The notes under the pieces were generated by a model, which was given only the letters and a program-made list of their open reading frames with translations, had not been told where the DNA came from and made no database searches. Shown in pieces: positions 36,973 through 45,470 of a stretch of 64,000 bases of DNA (within the stretch, counting starts at the first letter, position 1; each line of letters starts with the position of its first letter). A program made the translations under genes and the position numbers. Origin of the DNA: Alphaproteobacteria bacterium (lineage in GTDB: Bacteria; Pseudomonadota; Alphaproteobacteria; SHVP01); contig JAVJOO010000002.1 of assembly GCA_040216735.1 (NCBI GenBank), positions 585,118 through 649,117 on the forward strand. The letters are read 5' to 3'.

Positions 36973-37833
36973 TTACAGCGCGTCGACGGGGAGTTTGAGG
37001 TAGGAAAGACCGTTCGCTTCCGGTGGCGGTAGGTGACCGGCGCGCATGTTGACCTGGACACTGGGCAAGATCAGCACCGGCATGTCGAGGGTCTTGTCGC
37101 GTTCGGTGCGCATCTTGACGAAAGTGGCCACATCGATGCCGTCGTGGACATGGAGGTTGTTGGCCTTTTCGTCGGCCACGGTCGTTTCCCAGGCGACCTC
37201 GCGGCCCCCCGGCATATAGTCGTGGCACATGAACAGGCGGGTTTCGGGCGGCAGGGCCAGCACCTTGCCAATCGAGGCGTACAGCGTTTCAGCGTCGCCG
37301 CCGGGGAAATCGCACCGCGCCGTCCCGTAGTCGGGCATGAACAGCGTGTCGCCCACGAAGGCGGCATCGCCGATGACATAGGTGAGGCAGGCGGGCGTAT
37401 GTCCTGGGGTGTGCATGACCCGGGCTTCCATTTTGCCGATCTTGAACGTCTCGCCGTCGGCAAAGAGCTTGTCGAACTGACTGCCGTCGGTTGCGAACTC
37501 CGGCCCAGCGTTGAACACGCCTGCGAAGACTTTCTGGACATCAACGATGTGGGCGCCGATCGCCGTTTTGCCGCCGAGCTTTTCTTTGAGATAGGGCGCA
37601 GCGGTCAGATGGTCGGCGTGGGCGTGGGTTTCCAGGATCCAGTCGACAGTCAGTTTCTCCTGGCGGATATAGTCGATGACCGCGTCGGCCGATTCGGTGG
37701 CGGTGCGGCCCGACTTGGGGTCGAAGTCCCGGACCGGGTCGACGATCGCACAGTGGTGTCCACCGGGTTCGCGGACGACATGGGTGATCGTGAACGTCGC
37801 AGGATCGAAAAAGGAGCGGACACTGGGTTTCAT
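36973..37833 (-). CDS. MBL-fold hydrolase, persulfide-dioxygenase/Blh-like
   Basis: Metallo-beta-lactamase-fold protein of 286 residues. THAHADHLTAAP (about residues 69-80) supplies metal ligands, MHTPGHTPACLTYV and VGDTLF supply the rest. The pattern matches ETHE1/Blh persulfide dioxygenases, which oxidise glutathione persulfide to sulfite. It lacks the fused rhodanese domain of some Blh proteins; a separate rhodanese gene lies downstream. It is divergent from the BigR-like regulator and preceded by GGAG. A glyoxalase II-like activity is the main alternative. Confidence 0.9.
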   Translation of the reverse strand: MKPSVRSFFDPATFTITHVVREPGGHHCAIVDPVRDFDPKSGRTATESADAVIDYIRQEKLTVDWILETHAHADHLTAAPYLKEKLGGKTAIGAHIVDVQKVFAGVFNAGPEFATDGSQFDKLFADGETFKIGKMEARVMHTPGHTPACLTYVIGDAAFVGDTLFMPDYGTARCDFPGGDAETLYASIGKVLALPPETRLFMCHDYMPGGREVAWETTVADEKANNLHVHDGIDVATFVKMRTERDKTLDMPVLILPSVQVNMRAGHLPPPEANGLSYLKLPVDAL

Positions 37834-37881
37834 GCTGTCTCCTGGTCGGGGGTGGGCCTCGAAAGACGCGCTTCACCACTT

Positions 37882-37903
37882 ATATATGAATGTGCTAATA
37901 TAT
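37882..37903. promoter_or_regulatory. BigR-type operator, copy 1
   Basis: ATATAT, 10-base spacer, ATATAT: an AT-rich palindrome in the 75-base gap between the divergent MBL and BigR-like genes, ending five bases before the regulator's ATG. Its right half CTAATATA recurs in the copy at 38262-38285, with the same 10-base spacer. Confidence 0.68.
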
Positions 37904-37908
37904 CGGCA

Positions 37909-38220
37909 ATGGCTAAATTAGGAAAACTGAATATAAAAAAGATGGAACAGTCTGCAGCGCAGGCGAGCGCCCTTATGCGCGCGCTCGGTCACGAAAAACG
38001 GCTGCTGATCTTGTGTCATTTGACCGACGGTGAAGTATCGGTCGGCGAGCTCGCCCGCCGCGTTGATTTGCCGCAATCGCCGCTGTCCCAGCATCTCGCA
38101 AGGCTGCGCAAGGACAATTTGGTGGAAACCAGGCGCGACGCCCAGACGATCTATTACCGTCTGAGCAGCACTGTCGCGAAGAAAGTCATCAAGATCCTCT
38201 ACAAGACCTACTGCGGCTGA
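37909..38220 (+). CDS. ArsR-family persulfide-sensing repressor (BigR/SqrR-like)
   Basis: Winged-HTH regulator of 103 residues from the ATG at 37909. ALMRALGHEKRLLILCHL, SVGELARRVDLPQSPLSQHLARL and IYYRLSS are family motifs. Cys36 and Cys102 are 66 residues apart, the same interval as the reactive pairs of BigR (42/108) and SqrR (41/107), so persulfide sensing by a tetrasulfide switch is likely. AT-rich operators flank it on both sides. No ribosome-binding site precedes the ATG; a second ATG at 37942 is possible. The long upstream extension is antisense to the MBL gene. Confidence 0.9.
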   Translation: MAKLGKLNIKKMEQSAAQASALMRALGHEKRLLILCHLTDGEVSVGELARRVDLPQSPLSQHLARLRKDNLVETRRDAQTIYYRLSSTVAKKVIKILYKTYCG

Positions 38221-38261
38221 ACGCCGCACCCGCTCGTGCCCGGGTAGCGCTGCACCCACCT

Positions 38262-38285
38262 TTATATTCAGAGAGCCTAATATAA
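38262..38285. promoter_or_regulatory. BigR-type operator, copy 2
   Basis: TTATATT, 10-base spacer, AATATAA: perfect 7-bp arms, directly overlapping the ribosome-binding region of the lipoprotein gene. It shares CTAATATA with copy 1, so one regulator probably binds both. Confidence 0.7.
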
Positions 38286-38296
38286 GGAGTGTGGCC

Positions 38297-38869
38297 ATGT
38301 ACCGGATTGCCGTTCACGGCGTCGCCCTCGGCGCGCTGGCGCTGGCCCTCGCGGCCTGCAGCGATACGGTCGTGGGCGGCGGCTTTCCCTCGGGATCCTA
38401 CAACCGCGACACCCTGACTTACCTCGCCGTGTCCGGTCCGGTCCCGGTGCGTACCGTCGGCAATCCCTTTAGCGGGACGCAAGAGGCGCTGACCCAAGCC
38501 GTGGCGGACCGGTTCAGCCTTCCCGGCTGGTTTACCCCGGCAACGTTTGCGCCGGCGGCGCCGGACGCCCCAAAAAAGGGCTATCACGTCACCTTCGTGT
38601 TTAACCCGGCGGTCCAACCCGACGTGCGCGACGTGTGCGGCGACGTACCCGACCAAATCCCGCTGCAGATCGAGTCCGGCAGGTTGCGCGTGGTGGCCGC
38701 CTATTGCTACCGCGACGAAGCGATCAATCGCGTTAGCGCGCGGGCACCCCTGGCCGAGCCCGGCAGTGCGGCGTTCGGCGCGCTGCTCGATGCCATCAGT
38801 TTTTCCCTGTTCCCCGACCCCGGTCCGACGTTCAATCCGTTTCCGCGGCGCCGGAAAATCGAACCTTAG
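38297..38869 (+). CDS. Lipoprotein of unknown function, BigR-like target
   Basis: A 190-residue predicted lipoprotein: hydrophobic signal segment then the lipobox LAAC with Cys21 as the lipidation site. The mature part shows no domain I recognise. It has a FVFNPAVQPDVRDVCGDVPDQIPLQ stretch and a second Cys in AYCYRDEA, which might pair. ATG at 38297 has AAGGAG at 38284-38289. A 24-base palindrome matching the one before the regulator lies immediately upstream, so it should be induced with the sulfur genes. Its stop overlaps that of the convergent paralogue 5. Confidence 0.8.
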   Translation: MYRIAVHGVALGALALALAACSDTVVGGGFPSGSYNRDTLTYLAVSGPVPVRTVGNPFSGTQEALTQAVADRFSLPGWFTPATFAPAAPDAPKKGYHVTFVFNPAVQPDVRDVCGDVPDQIPLQIESGRLRVVAAYCYRDEAINRVSARAPLAEPGSAAFGALLDAISFSLFPDPGPTFNPFPRRRKIEP

Positions 38870-39831
38870 GGTTTCAGGACGATCGAGCCGGTGGTCTTGC
38901 GCCCCTGGAGGTCGATGTGGGCCTGGGCGCCGTCCTTCAGCGCATAGGTATGGTTGACCTCGATCTTGATCGCGCCCTTGGCCACGAGATCGAAGAACGC
39001 CGCAGCCGAGGCCCGCGCCTCGTCGAGCCGTCCCAACAACGTTGCGATCGATCCCTTGGTGTAGAGCACCGATTGCGGCAGGTCGTCGATGGTCAAGGTC
39101 GACGGTCCCGATGCCGCCCCGAAGGTGCAGAGCGTGCCGTAGGTCGCCAGGCAAGCCGCCGACTTCTTCGGGTTGCCGCCGCCGATGCCGTCATAGACCG
39201 CCGCGACGCCCGCGCCGCCGGTGATCTCTTTGACCCGCGCGACGAAGTCGTCCTTGGTGTAGTCGATGATGTGCGCGGCCCCGAGGCTAGTGGCGAGTTT
39301 CGCCTTGGCCTCGGTCGAGACCGTGCCGATCAGCTTGGCGCCGATATGTTTGGCCCACTGACAGGCGAACGCCCCGACCCCGCCGGCGGCGGCGTGGAAC
39401 AGGATCCAGTCGCCCGCCTTGACGGGCCGCACCCGGGTAAACAGGTGGTGGACGGTGATCCCCTTGGTGATGGCGGCGGCGGCCTGGTCGTCCGAAACGT
39501 CGTCCGGTACCGGAACCAGCAGGTCGGCCTTGATCAGGCGTTCCTCGCAATAGCCGCCCGGCGCAAGCGGATAACACACGCGGTCGCCGGCCTTGATACC
39601 TTTGACGCCAGGCCCGACGGCCACAACATCGCCGGCACCCTCGACCCCTAGGATGCGGGGGAAGGCCGAGCCCGGATAGATCCCCTCGCGGTGATAGGTG
39701 TCGATATAGTTCACGCCGATCGCGCCGTGGCGCAGGCGAACCTCGCCCGGACCGGGGTCGCCGACCTCGACATCGGCCCATTCCAGAACCTCGGGTCCGC
39801 CGGCGCGGGCGGCGCGCAATGCCTTGACCAT
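38866..39831 (-). CDS. Quinone oxidoreductase family protein, paralogue 5
   Basis: NADPH:quinone reductase family, 321 residues from the ATG at 39831. It starts VKALRAARAGGPEVLEWADV, has HAAAGGVGAFACQWAKHIG near residue 144 and ends KTTGSIVLKP. It differs from the other four in a KSAACLATYGTLCTFG stretch. It follows the dienelactone hydrolase on the same strand by four bases and may be co-transcribed with it, which would suit reduction of a ring-cleavage or quinone intermediate. Confidence 0.93.
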   Translation of the reverse strand: MVKALRAARAGGPEVLEWADVEVGDPGPGEVRLRHGAIGVNYIDTYHREGIYPGSAFPRILGVEGAGDVVAVGPGVKGIKAGDRVCYPLAPGGYCEERLIKADLLVPVPDDVSDDQAAAAITKGITVHHLFTRVRPVKAGDWILFHAAAGGVGAFACQWAKHIGAKLIGTVSTEAKAKLATSLGAAHIIDYTKDDFVARVKEITGGAGVAAVYDGIGGGNPKKSAACLATYGTLCTFGAASGPSTLTIDDLPQSVLYTKGSIATLLGRLDEARASAAAFFDLVAKGAIKIEVNHTYALKDGAQAHIDLQGRKTTGSIVLKP

Positions 39832-39835
39832 GCGC

Positions 39836-40531
39836 TTAACCGAGGTGCTGCTTGAAGAAGTCGAGCGTGCGCGATTCCGCGAGTTCGGCGGCTTCCCTGC
39901 GGTAGGCATCGCCGCCTTTGCGGGCAAAGGCGTGGTCCTGACCGTCATAGTCGAAGATCGCGACCTTCGGATTGCCGGCTAGGCCGTCGTGCACTTTCTT
40001 TTGCGCATCCTTGGGTACGAATTGGTCTTCGACCGCGATGTGCAACATCAAGGGGCTCTTCATGTTGGCCGCTTCGCCGAGCTTGCCTTCAATGCCGACG
40101 CCGTAATAGCCGACGTTGGCGTTGGCATCGGTGCGAACCGAAGACATGTAGGCGAGGAAGCCGCCAAGGCAGAACCCGACGGTGCCGACTTTGTTGCTGG
40201 CGCCGTGGTGGCCGCGCAGGGCGGCGATGCTATCCTGAATATCGGCGATGCCCTTTTCGACATCGAAGCGGCCGTAAAGGTCGAATGCCTTAGCGAAATC
40301 CGCTTCGCCTTCGCCGTTGATCTGGACGCCGGGTTCGAGCCGCCAAAACAGGTCCGGCACCAGCGCGACGTAGCCCTGCTTGGCGAGATCGTCGGCGATG
40401 TTGCGCATCCAGGTGTTCACACCGAACACTTCTTGGATGCATATGATGCCGGGGCCCTTGCCGCTTTCTGGCGTCGCGAGATAGCCCATAAAATTGCCGT
40501 CCCGGCCTTTGATCTGGATTTCCTGACCCAT
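39836..40531 (-). CDS. Dienelactone hydrolase family protein
   Basis: Alpha/beta hydrolase of 231 residues. The nucleophile elbow has Cys in VGFCLGGFLAYM (about residue 123), with Asp near EDQFVPKDAQ and His in DGQDHAFARKG: the Cys-Asp-His triad of dienelactone hydrolases. It hydrolyses dienelactones in chlorocatechol-type pathways, but many family members act on other esters or lactones. It lies four bases before paralogue 5 of the quinone oxidoreductases on the same strand, and no ring-cleavage dioxygenase is in the window. Confidence 0.9.
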   Translation of the reverse strand: MGQEIQIKGRDGNFMGYLATPESGKGPGIICIQEVFGVNTWMRNIADDLAKQGYVALVPDLFWRLEPGVQINGEGEADFAKAFDLYGRFDVEKGIADIQDSIAALRGHHGASNKVGTVGFCLGGFLAYMSSVRTDANANVGYYGVGIEGKLGEAANMKSPLMLHIAVEDQFVPKDAQKKVHDGLAGNPKVAIFDYDGQDHAFARKGGDAYRREAAELAESRTLDFFKQHLG

Positions 40532-40689
40532 GATCGTCCTCCCCTCAAAGATGATTTGCGTTTTGTTGGCCGGACTCTACCCAGGCCTCGCGGCGGAGTC
40601 ACGACAACCGGATGACAGGGCGGCGGGCCAAGGTTCCAGGCCCGGTGGGGGCCAACGGCGCGTTAGCATGCGCGTGCGCCGACTTGGCC

Positions 40690-41151
40690 CTAGAGCGCGA
40701 GCGCGCCCTCGAGCCTGAGCAGGGCGATCTTGGTGTCCAGGCCTTCGCCGCCGGAATACCCGCCGAGCTTGCCGCCGGCGGCCAACACGCGGTGGCAGGG
40801 AATAAACACCGGAATCGGGTTCGCGCCGCAGGCCCCGCCGATTGCGCGCGGCGCGCTCGACAGATCGCGAGCGAGGTCGGCATAGGCGCGCGTGGCACCG
40901 TAGGGAATGGCGCACATCAGGTCCCATACCTTGTGTTGGAAGGCTGTGCCGTGGGGCGCGAGGGGCAGGTCAAACCGTGTCAATGCGCCATCGAAATAAG
41001 CCGCGAGTTGTTTTGCCGCTTCGTCGAGCAACGGCGTATGCGTTTGCGTCATCCCGCGCCCGAAGTCGAGCGCGACGATCACGCCGTTGTCTTCGCTGAC
41101 CGTCAGGTCGCCAACGGGCGAGTTGTAGGAAAGCTGCGGCGCGGGGGTCAT
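40690..41151 (-). CDS. ogt: Methylated-DNA-protein cysteine methyltransferase
   Basis: Suicidal repair protein that takes alkyl groups from O6-alkylguanine. 153 residues, a single catalytic domain with the short N-terminal domain of Ogt. The active-site Cys is in NPIPVFIPCHRVL (about residue 117-120), preceded by the HTH-like YGATRAYADLA and followed by GGYSGG. Its Ada-type regulatory domain is absent. Gene lies 35 bases after the DUF255 gene. Confidence 0.95.
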   Translation of the reverse strand: MTPAPQLSYNSPVGDLTVSEDNGVIVALDFGRGMTQTHTPLLDEAAKQLAAYFDGALTRFDLPLAPHGTAFQHKVWDLMCAIPYGATRAYADLARDLSSAPRAIGGACGANPIPVFIPCHRVLAAGGKLGGYSGGEGLDTKIALLRLEGALAL

Positions 41152-41186
41152 ATCGCTTGGTGGAGTTGTTGCATTTTCCAGGGGCG

Positions 41187-43208
41187 CTATGCCGGCACCG
41201 CCTCGCCCAGCTTAGCGGCATCGGTCACCGGCAACGAACAGGTTTCGCCGATGCAGACATAGGCTGTGGCTTTGGTGTCCTTCTGCGTCTTGCCCGCAGC
41301 GGGATGGTTGGACGGTAGCGCGTCGTCCGGTGCGATCACCGATAGCACCAGGTTGGGCGCCGCCAGCGCATAGGCTTCGGCGATCAACGCCTTGGTCGCG
41401 GCGTCGTTGCGGCGGCCGATGATGGCGACTTGCACGGGATTCATCCATAGATCGACATTGTTGAGGAACGTCGTGAGGCCGAAAAAATTGCGCGCGATCT
41501 CAGGCGTGAAGGTGTCGATCAGTTTGTGCGCGCGGTCGCGGTAGGCGTCGTCACCGGTGTGGAAGTAAAGCCGTCCCAGTACGCCGACCATGGTGCCGTT
41601 GCCCGAGGGCACCGCGTTGTCGGCGGCATTGCGCGGGCGGGCGATCAACGCTTCGCCGTCGGACGCGGTTTGGAAATAGCCGCCCTGGTCGGCATCCCAA
41701 AAGAAGGCGTCGAGCGTGGCGGTCCACGCCTTCGCGCGTTCCAGATATGTCGCGGCGCCGGTCGTTTCGAATAAGGCGAGCGACGCCTGCGCCATGTTGG
41801 CGTAGTCCTCGAGCATGCCGGCGTTGCGCACCTTGCCGTCGCGCGCGGCATGCCACAGCCGGTTGGCGACGTCCATTTTGTCGGTGATGAACGTCCAGGC
41901 GCGTTCAGCCGCGACCAGCCAACCGGGTTCGCCGAACACCGCTGCGGCGCGCGCCAGTGCGGCGATCATCAGACCGTTCCAATCGGCCAATACTTTGTCG
42001 TCCCAGCCCGGCCGCACGCGCCGTTCGCGGGTTTCGTAGAGAACGTTGCACAGGCGCGCGAGGTCGCCCTCGAATTGCGGATCGTGCAGGGCCATCCCGT
42101 GGCTGCGGTTGAGGATGTTCTTGCCTTCCCAATTGCCGCCGGCGGTGACGCCGAAGACTTCCTTGAACATTGGCGCGTCGACGCCCAGCGTCGCGTCGAT
42201 CTCGGCTTCGCTCCAGACGTAGTACTTTCCTTCTTCGCCTTCAGAATCGGCATCGAGCGACGCGGCAAAGCCGCCGCCATTGGCAATCATTTCGCGCAAA
42301 GTCCAACCGACGGTCTCGCGAATGCGCGCTTCATAAAGGCGCGAGCCCGTGTGTTGCCAGACCTGCGTCATCAAATCGATCAGCTCAGCGTTGTCGTAGA
42401 GCATCTTTTCGAAGTGCGGCACAAGCCACGCGGCGTCCGTGGCGTAGCGCGCATAGCCGCCGCCGACATGATCGTAGATGCCGCCTTGCGCCATCTGGTC
42501 GAGCGAAACCTGGACCGCCTCGGCGAAGGACGCATCGCCGGTGCGCCGATGGGCGCGCCACAGGAACTCCAACGCGAAGGTATGGGGAAATTTCGGTGCG
42601 GTTCCGACGCCGCCCAAGGTCATGTCGACCGATTCCATCAGGCGGGCCGCCATGTTGTTCAGGAGATCGGGTGTAAGCGTCGGGGTGTCGTCGCTCGCGG
42701 GGGTGCGGGCCAGTTTCTGCAACCCCTCGACCAGGGCCGTGGTGTTCTTGGCGACGGCGTCTTTGTCGTTGGCCCAGGCGTTGGCCATCGCCTCCAGCAC
42801 TTGGGGAAAGCCGGGCCGACCGAAGCGCGGCTCGGGCGGAAAATAGGTGCCGCCCCAGTAGGGCTCGGCCGTAGGCGTGAGAAACATGGTGAGCGGCCAG
42901 CCGCCCTGTTCGCCCAGCATGTGCAGTGCATTCATATAGATCGTGTCGATGTCGGGCCGTTCTTCGCGGTCGACCTTGACGTTGATGAAGCGCGCGTTCA
43001 TCACCGCCGCGATGTCCGGCGATTCGAAACTTTCGTGAGCCATCACGTGGCACCAATGGCACGCCGCGTAACCGATCGACAGCAGGATCGGTTTGTCCTG
43101 GTCGCGCGCAGCCTTGAGCGCTTCTTCGCCCCACGGCCACCAGTGCACGGGATTGTCCTTGTGCTGTTGCAGATAGGGGCTGGTTTCGTCGGCGAGGCGA
43201 TTGGTCAT
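41187..43208 (-). CDS. DUF255/YyaL-type thioredoxin and glycosidase-like protein
   Basis: A 673-residue protein of the YyaL/SSP411 family. The N-terminal thioredoxin-like domain has the [14 protein letters not shown] motif (about residues 48-61) with a CxxC. The C-terminal 450 residues are (alpha/alpha)6-barrel-like, with [18 protein letters not shown] and [13 protein letters not shown]. The N-terminal [24 protein letters not shown] is diagnostic. Its cellular role is unknown. A palindrome with 7-bp arms lies 14-34 bases before the start codon. Confidence 0.93.
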   Translation of the reverse strand: MTNRLADETSPYLQQHKDNPVHWWPWGEEALKAARDQDKPILLSIGYAACHWCHVMAHESFESPDIAAVMNARFINVKVDREERPDIDTIYMNALHMLGEQGGWPLTMFLTPTAEPYWGGTYFPPEPRFGRPGFPQVLEAMANAWANDKDAVAKNTTALVEGLQKLARTPASDDTPTLTPDLLNNMAARLMESVDMTLGGVGTAPKFPHTFALEFLWRAHRRTGDASFAEAVQVSLDQMAQGGIYDHVGGGYARYATDAAWLVPHFEKMLYDNAELIDLMTQVWQHTGSRLYEARIRETVGWTLREMIANGGGFAASLDADSEGEEGKYYVWSEAEIDATLGVDAPMFKEVFGVTAGGNWEGKNILNRSHGMALHDPQFEGDLARLCNVLYETRERRVRPGWDDKVLADWNGLMIAALARAAAVFGEPGWLVAAERAWTFITDKMDVANRLWHAARDGKVRNAGMLEDYANMAQASLALFETTGAATYLERAKAWTATLDAFFWDADQGGYFQTASDGEALIARPRNAADNAVPSGNGTMVGVLGRLYFHTGDDAYRDRAHKLIDTFTPEIARNFFGLTTFLNNVDLWMNPVQVAIIGRRNDAATKALIAEAYALAAPNLVLSVIAPDDALPSNHPAAGKTQKDTKATAYVCIGETCSLPVTDAAKLGEAVPA

Positions 43209-43221
43209 GACGGCTTTCTAG

Positions 43222-43242
43222 GTTATGGCCGGCGACCATAAC
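43222..43242. promoter_or_regulatory. Palindrome upstream of the DUF255 gene
   Basis: GTTATGG, 7-base spacer, CCATAAC: perfect 7-bp arms in the gap between the divergent DUF255 and DUF6489 genes. Operator candidate; no cognate regulator is known. Confidence 0.5.
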
Positions 43243-43341
43243 ATGCACGGCTGGGCGCAAAACCGGACGGCGCGTAGGGACAAACGCCCTCGCCCCGAAT
43301 AGTGGCGCACGTTATAAGAAGGGCGACGAGGAGGCGACACC

Positions 43342-43596
43342 ATGAAGATTCATTTCGACATCGACTGCACCCCGGAGGAGGCACGCGCTTTTCTGGGTTT
43401 ACCGGATGTCTCCGGTCTGCAGGCCAACGTTGTCGCCAAACTGCGCGAGCGCCTGCTCGCCAACATCGACAGCATGGAACCCGACGCCTTGCTCAAGACC
43501 TGGATGCCGGCGGGCATCGAGGGGTGGGAAAAGATGGTCAAGGGTTTTTGGGATCAGATGGGCGCCGCACCGGGCGAGACGAAGAAGAGCAAATAA
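43342..43596 (+). CDS. DUF6489 family small protein
   Basis: An 84-residue soluble acidic-start protein: MKIHFDIDCTPEEARAFLGLPDV, a helix of about residues 30-50, and WMPAGIEGWEKMVKGFWDQMG. The size and sequence match the DUF6489 family of alphaproteobacteria, whose role is unknown. GGAGG lies 7 bases before the ATG. Its stop TAA shares a base with the next gene's ATG (TAATG), so the two are coupled. Confidence 0.85.
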   Translation: MKIHFDIDCTPEEARAFLGLPDVSGLQANVVAKLRERLLANIDSMEPDALLKTWMPAGIEGWEKMVKGFWDQMGAAPGETKKSK

Positions 43597-43973
43597 TGGA
43601 TGACACCGTGAACGACACCTCGGTCGATGGGACGGCGGCGGCTCAACAGCCCTACTACAACAAGCACGTCTTTTGTTGCATGAACCAGCGCGACGCTGCG
43701 CACCCGCGCGGCTGCTGCATGGAAAAGGGTGGCGCCGAACTGCGCGCCTATATGAAAGACCGGGCACGCGAATTGAAACTCAAACGGGTGCGGATCAACC
43801 AAGCAGGCTGCCTTGACCGCTGCGAACTTGGTCCGACGATGGTCATCTACCCCGAAGGCATTTGGTACACCTACACCACCAAGGAAGACGTCGACGAAAT
43901 CCTGCAATCGCATTTCGTCGAGGGCCGGGTGGTGACGCGCTTGATGCTCCAACCCGACCAGAAAGAGCTGTAG
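43596..43973 (+). CDS. Thioredoxin-like [2Fe-2S] ferredoxin
   Basis: A 125-residue ferredoxin with a thioredoxin-like fold. KHVFCCMNQRDAAHPRGCC supplies the first cysteines, and INQAGCLDRCELGPTMVIYPEG the second pair; this is the Cys pattern of the (2Fe-2S) ferredoxin domain found in Aquifex-type and NuoE-like proteins. ATG at 43596 overlaps the DUF6489 stop, and a longer open frame upstream is not coding. It may transfer electrons for an unknown partner; the strict coupling suggests a link with the DUF6489 protein. Confidence 0.9.
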   Translation: MDDTVNDTSVDGTAAAQQPYYNKHVFCCMNQRDAAHPRGCCMEKGGAELRAYMKDRARELKLKRVRINQAGCLDRCELGPTMVIYPEGIWYTYTTKEDVDEILQSHFVEGRVVTRLMLQPDQKEL

Positions 43974-44100
43974 GGGTCGTCCTTACCTGCACCCGCCGAT
44001 CCCTGCGGGGCGCTGCGCTTCGTATGGCGTTTCCAACGGACCCATGAGATCACCGAAACGCTATAAGTAAGCGCCCACGGAGTCTGTTGCAGCGGGATCG

Positions 44101-45426
44101 ATGACTCACAGCGACACCATCTTTGCTTTATCGAGCGGCCAGGGACGCGCAGGGGTTGCGGTGATTCGGCTCTCCGGGCCGGGTGCCGGCGCGGCGGTGG
44201 CGGCCTTGAGCGGTGCGCCGCCGGGACCGCCCCGCACGATGGTGCTGCGGGATCTTCGTGGGCCGGATGGAGCACAGGTCGACCGGGCGATGGTCGTGTG
44301 GTTTGGCGCACCGCGCAGCGTGACGGGCGAGGATGTGGTCGAGTTCCATGTTCACGGTGGGCGGGCGGTGGTTGCGGCAGTGCTCGGTGCCCTGGCCCAG
44401 GTGACCGGTTGCCGGCCGGCGGTGGCGGGGGAGTTTACCCGCCGTGCCTTCGACAACGGCAAGCTCGATCTCACACAAGTCGAGGGACTGGCCGATCTGA
44501 TCGATGCCGAGACGGAGGGCCAACGCCGCCAGGCGCTGCGGCAAATGGAGGGCGCGTTGGGCGCGCTCTACGATTCCTGGCGGACGCGGTTGATGCGGGC
44601 GCTGGCGCACCTCGAGGCCGACATCGATTTCCCCGACGAGGATTTGCCCGGGCATGTGCCAGAGGCCTTGGCCCGCGATCTTGCCGGGTTGGCCGGGGAG
44701 ATGCGCGCCCATCTCGACGACAAGGGCATCGGGGAGCGCACCCGCGGCGGCATCCAGGTCGCGATTCTGGGTGCCCCAAACGTCGGAAAATCTAGTATTC
44801 TCAATAGGTTAGCGAAACGCGACGCGGCGATTGTCGCGGCCACCGCCGGCACCACGCGCGACGTCGTCGAGGTCCAGCTCGACATTGCTGGGTTACCGGT
44901 GACGCTCGCCGACACCGCCGGCCTGCGCGATGCAGGCGACGCGGTCGAGCGTGAGGGCATTCGCCGCGCCGAACGCCGGGCCGCCGAGGCTGACGTCAAG
45001 ATTGCGGTGTTCGATGCGCAGGCCTGGCCGTACCGCGATGAGGCGACGGCGGCGGTGGTTGATGCCGCAACGCTCGTCGTGGTGAACAAAGTCGATTTGG
45101 CTAAGACGACGAGCGACGATGCGAGTGTGATCGGCGTGTCAGCCGCGACTGGTGTGGGCTTCGACGATTTGATCGCCGCGCTTAAGGCGCGGGTGGGGGC
45201 GGTCGCAAATGACGCCGTCGAGGCGCCGCCGCTGACCCGATTGCGGCATCGCCAAGCGGTGGGCGAGTCCCTCGCAGCCTTGACCCGCGCGACCGCCGCG
45301 GTGGCCGCCGAACTACGGGCCGAAGATATGCGCTTGGCCGCGCGGGCGCTGGGGCGGATCACCGGGCGGGTCGATGTGGAAGACCTGCTCGATGTAATCT
45401 TTCGGGATTTCTGCATCGGCAAGTAG
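44101..45426 (+). CDS. mnmE: tRNA modification GTPase MnmE
   Basis: Works with MnmG to make the 5-carboxymethylaminomethyl group on wobble U34 of certain tRNAs. 441 residues. The folate-binding N-terminal domain ([21 protein letters not shown]) is followed by a helical domain holding the inserted G domain (about 217-365), with P-loop GAPNVGKSS at about 222. The protein ends with the Cys motif DFCIGK, where the Cys is needed for activity. mnmG follows 44 bases later, the conserved arrangement near the partition genes. Confidence 0.97.
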   Translation: MTHSDTIFALSSGQGRAGVAVIRLSGPGAGAAVAALSGAPPGPPRTMVLRDLRGPDGAQVDRAMVVWFGAPRSVTGEDVVEFHVHGGRAVVAAVLGALAQVTGCRPAVAGEFTRRAFDNGKLDLTQVEGLADLIDAETEGQRRQALRQMEGALGALYDSWRTRLMRALAHLEADIDFPDEDLPGHVPEALARDLAGLAGEMRAHLDDKGIGERTRGGIQVAILGAPNVGKSSILNRLAKRDAAIVAATAGTTRDVVEVQLDIAGLPVTLADTAGLRDAGDAVEREGIRRAERRAAEADVKIAVFDAQAWPYRDEATAAVVDAATLVVVNKVDLAKTTSDDASVIGVSAATGVGFDDLIAALKARVGAVANDAVEAPPLTRLRHRQAVGESLAALTRATAAVAAELRAEDMRLAARALGRITGRVDVEDLLDVIFRDFCIGK

Positions 45427-45470
45427 CGGCGCGGTGGACTTTGTCCACAGGCCGGCGCTACAAACGCGCG

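Noticed and set aside
37033-38220. A 395-residue form of the BigR-like regulator
   Set aside because: The first 290 residues are antisense to the MBL hydrolase, and the family start is at 37909.
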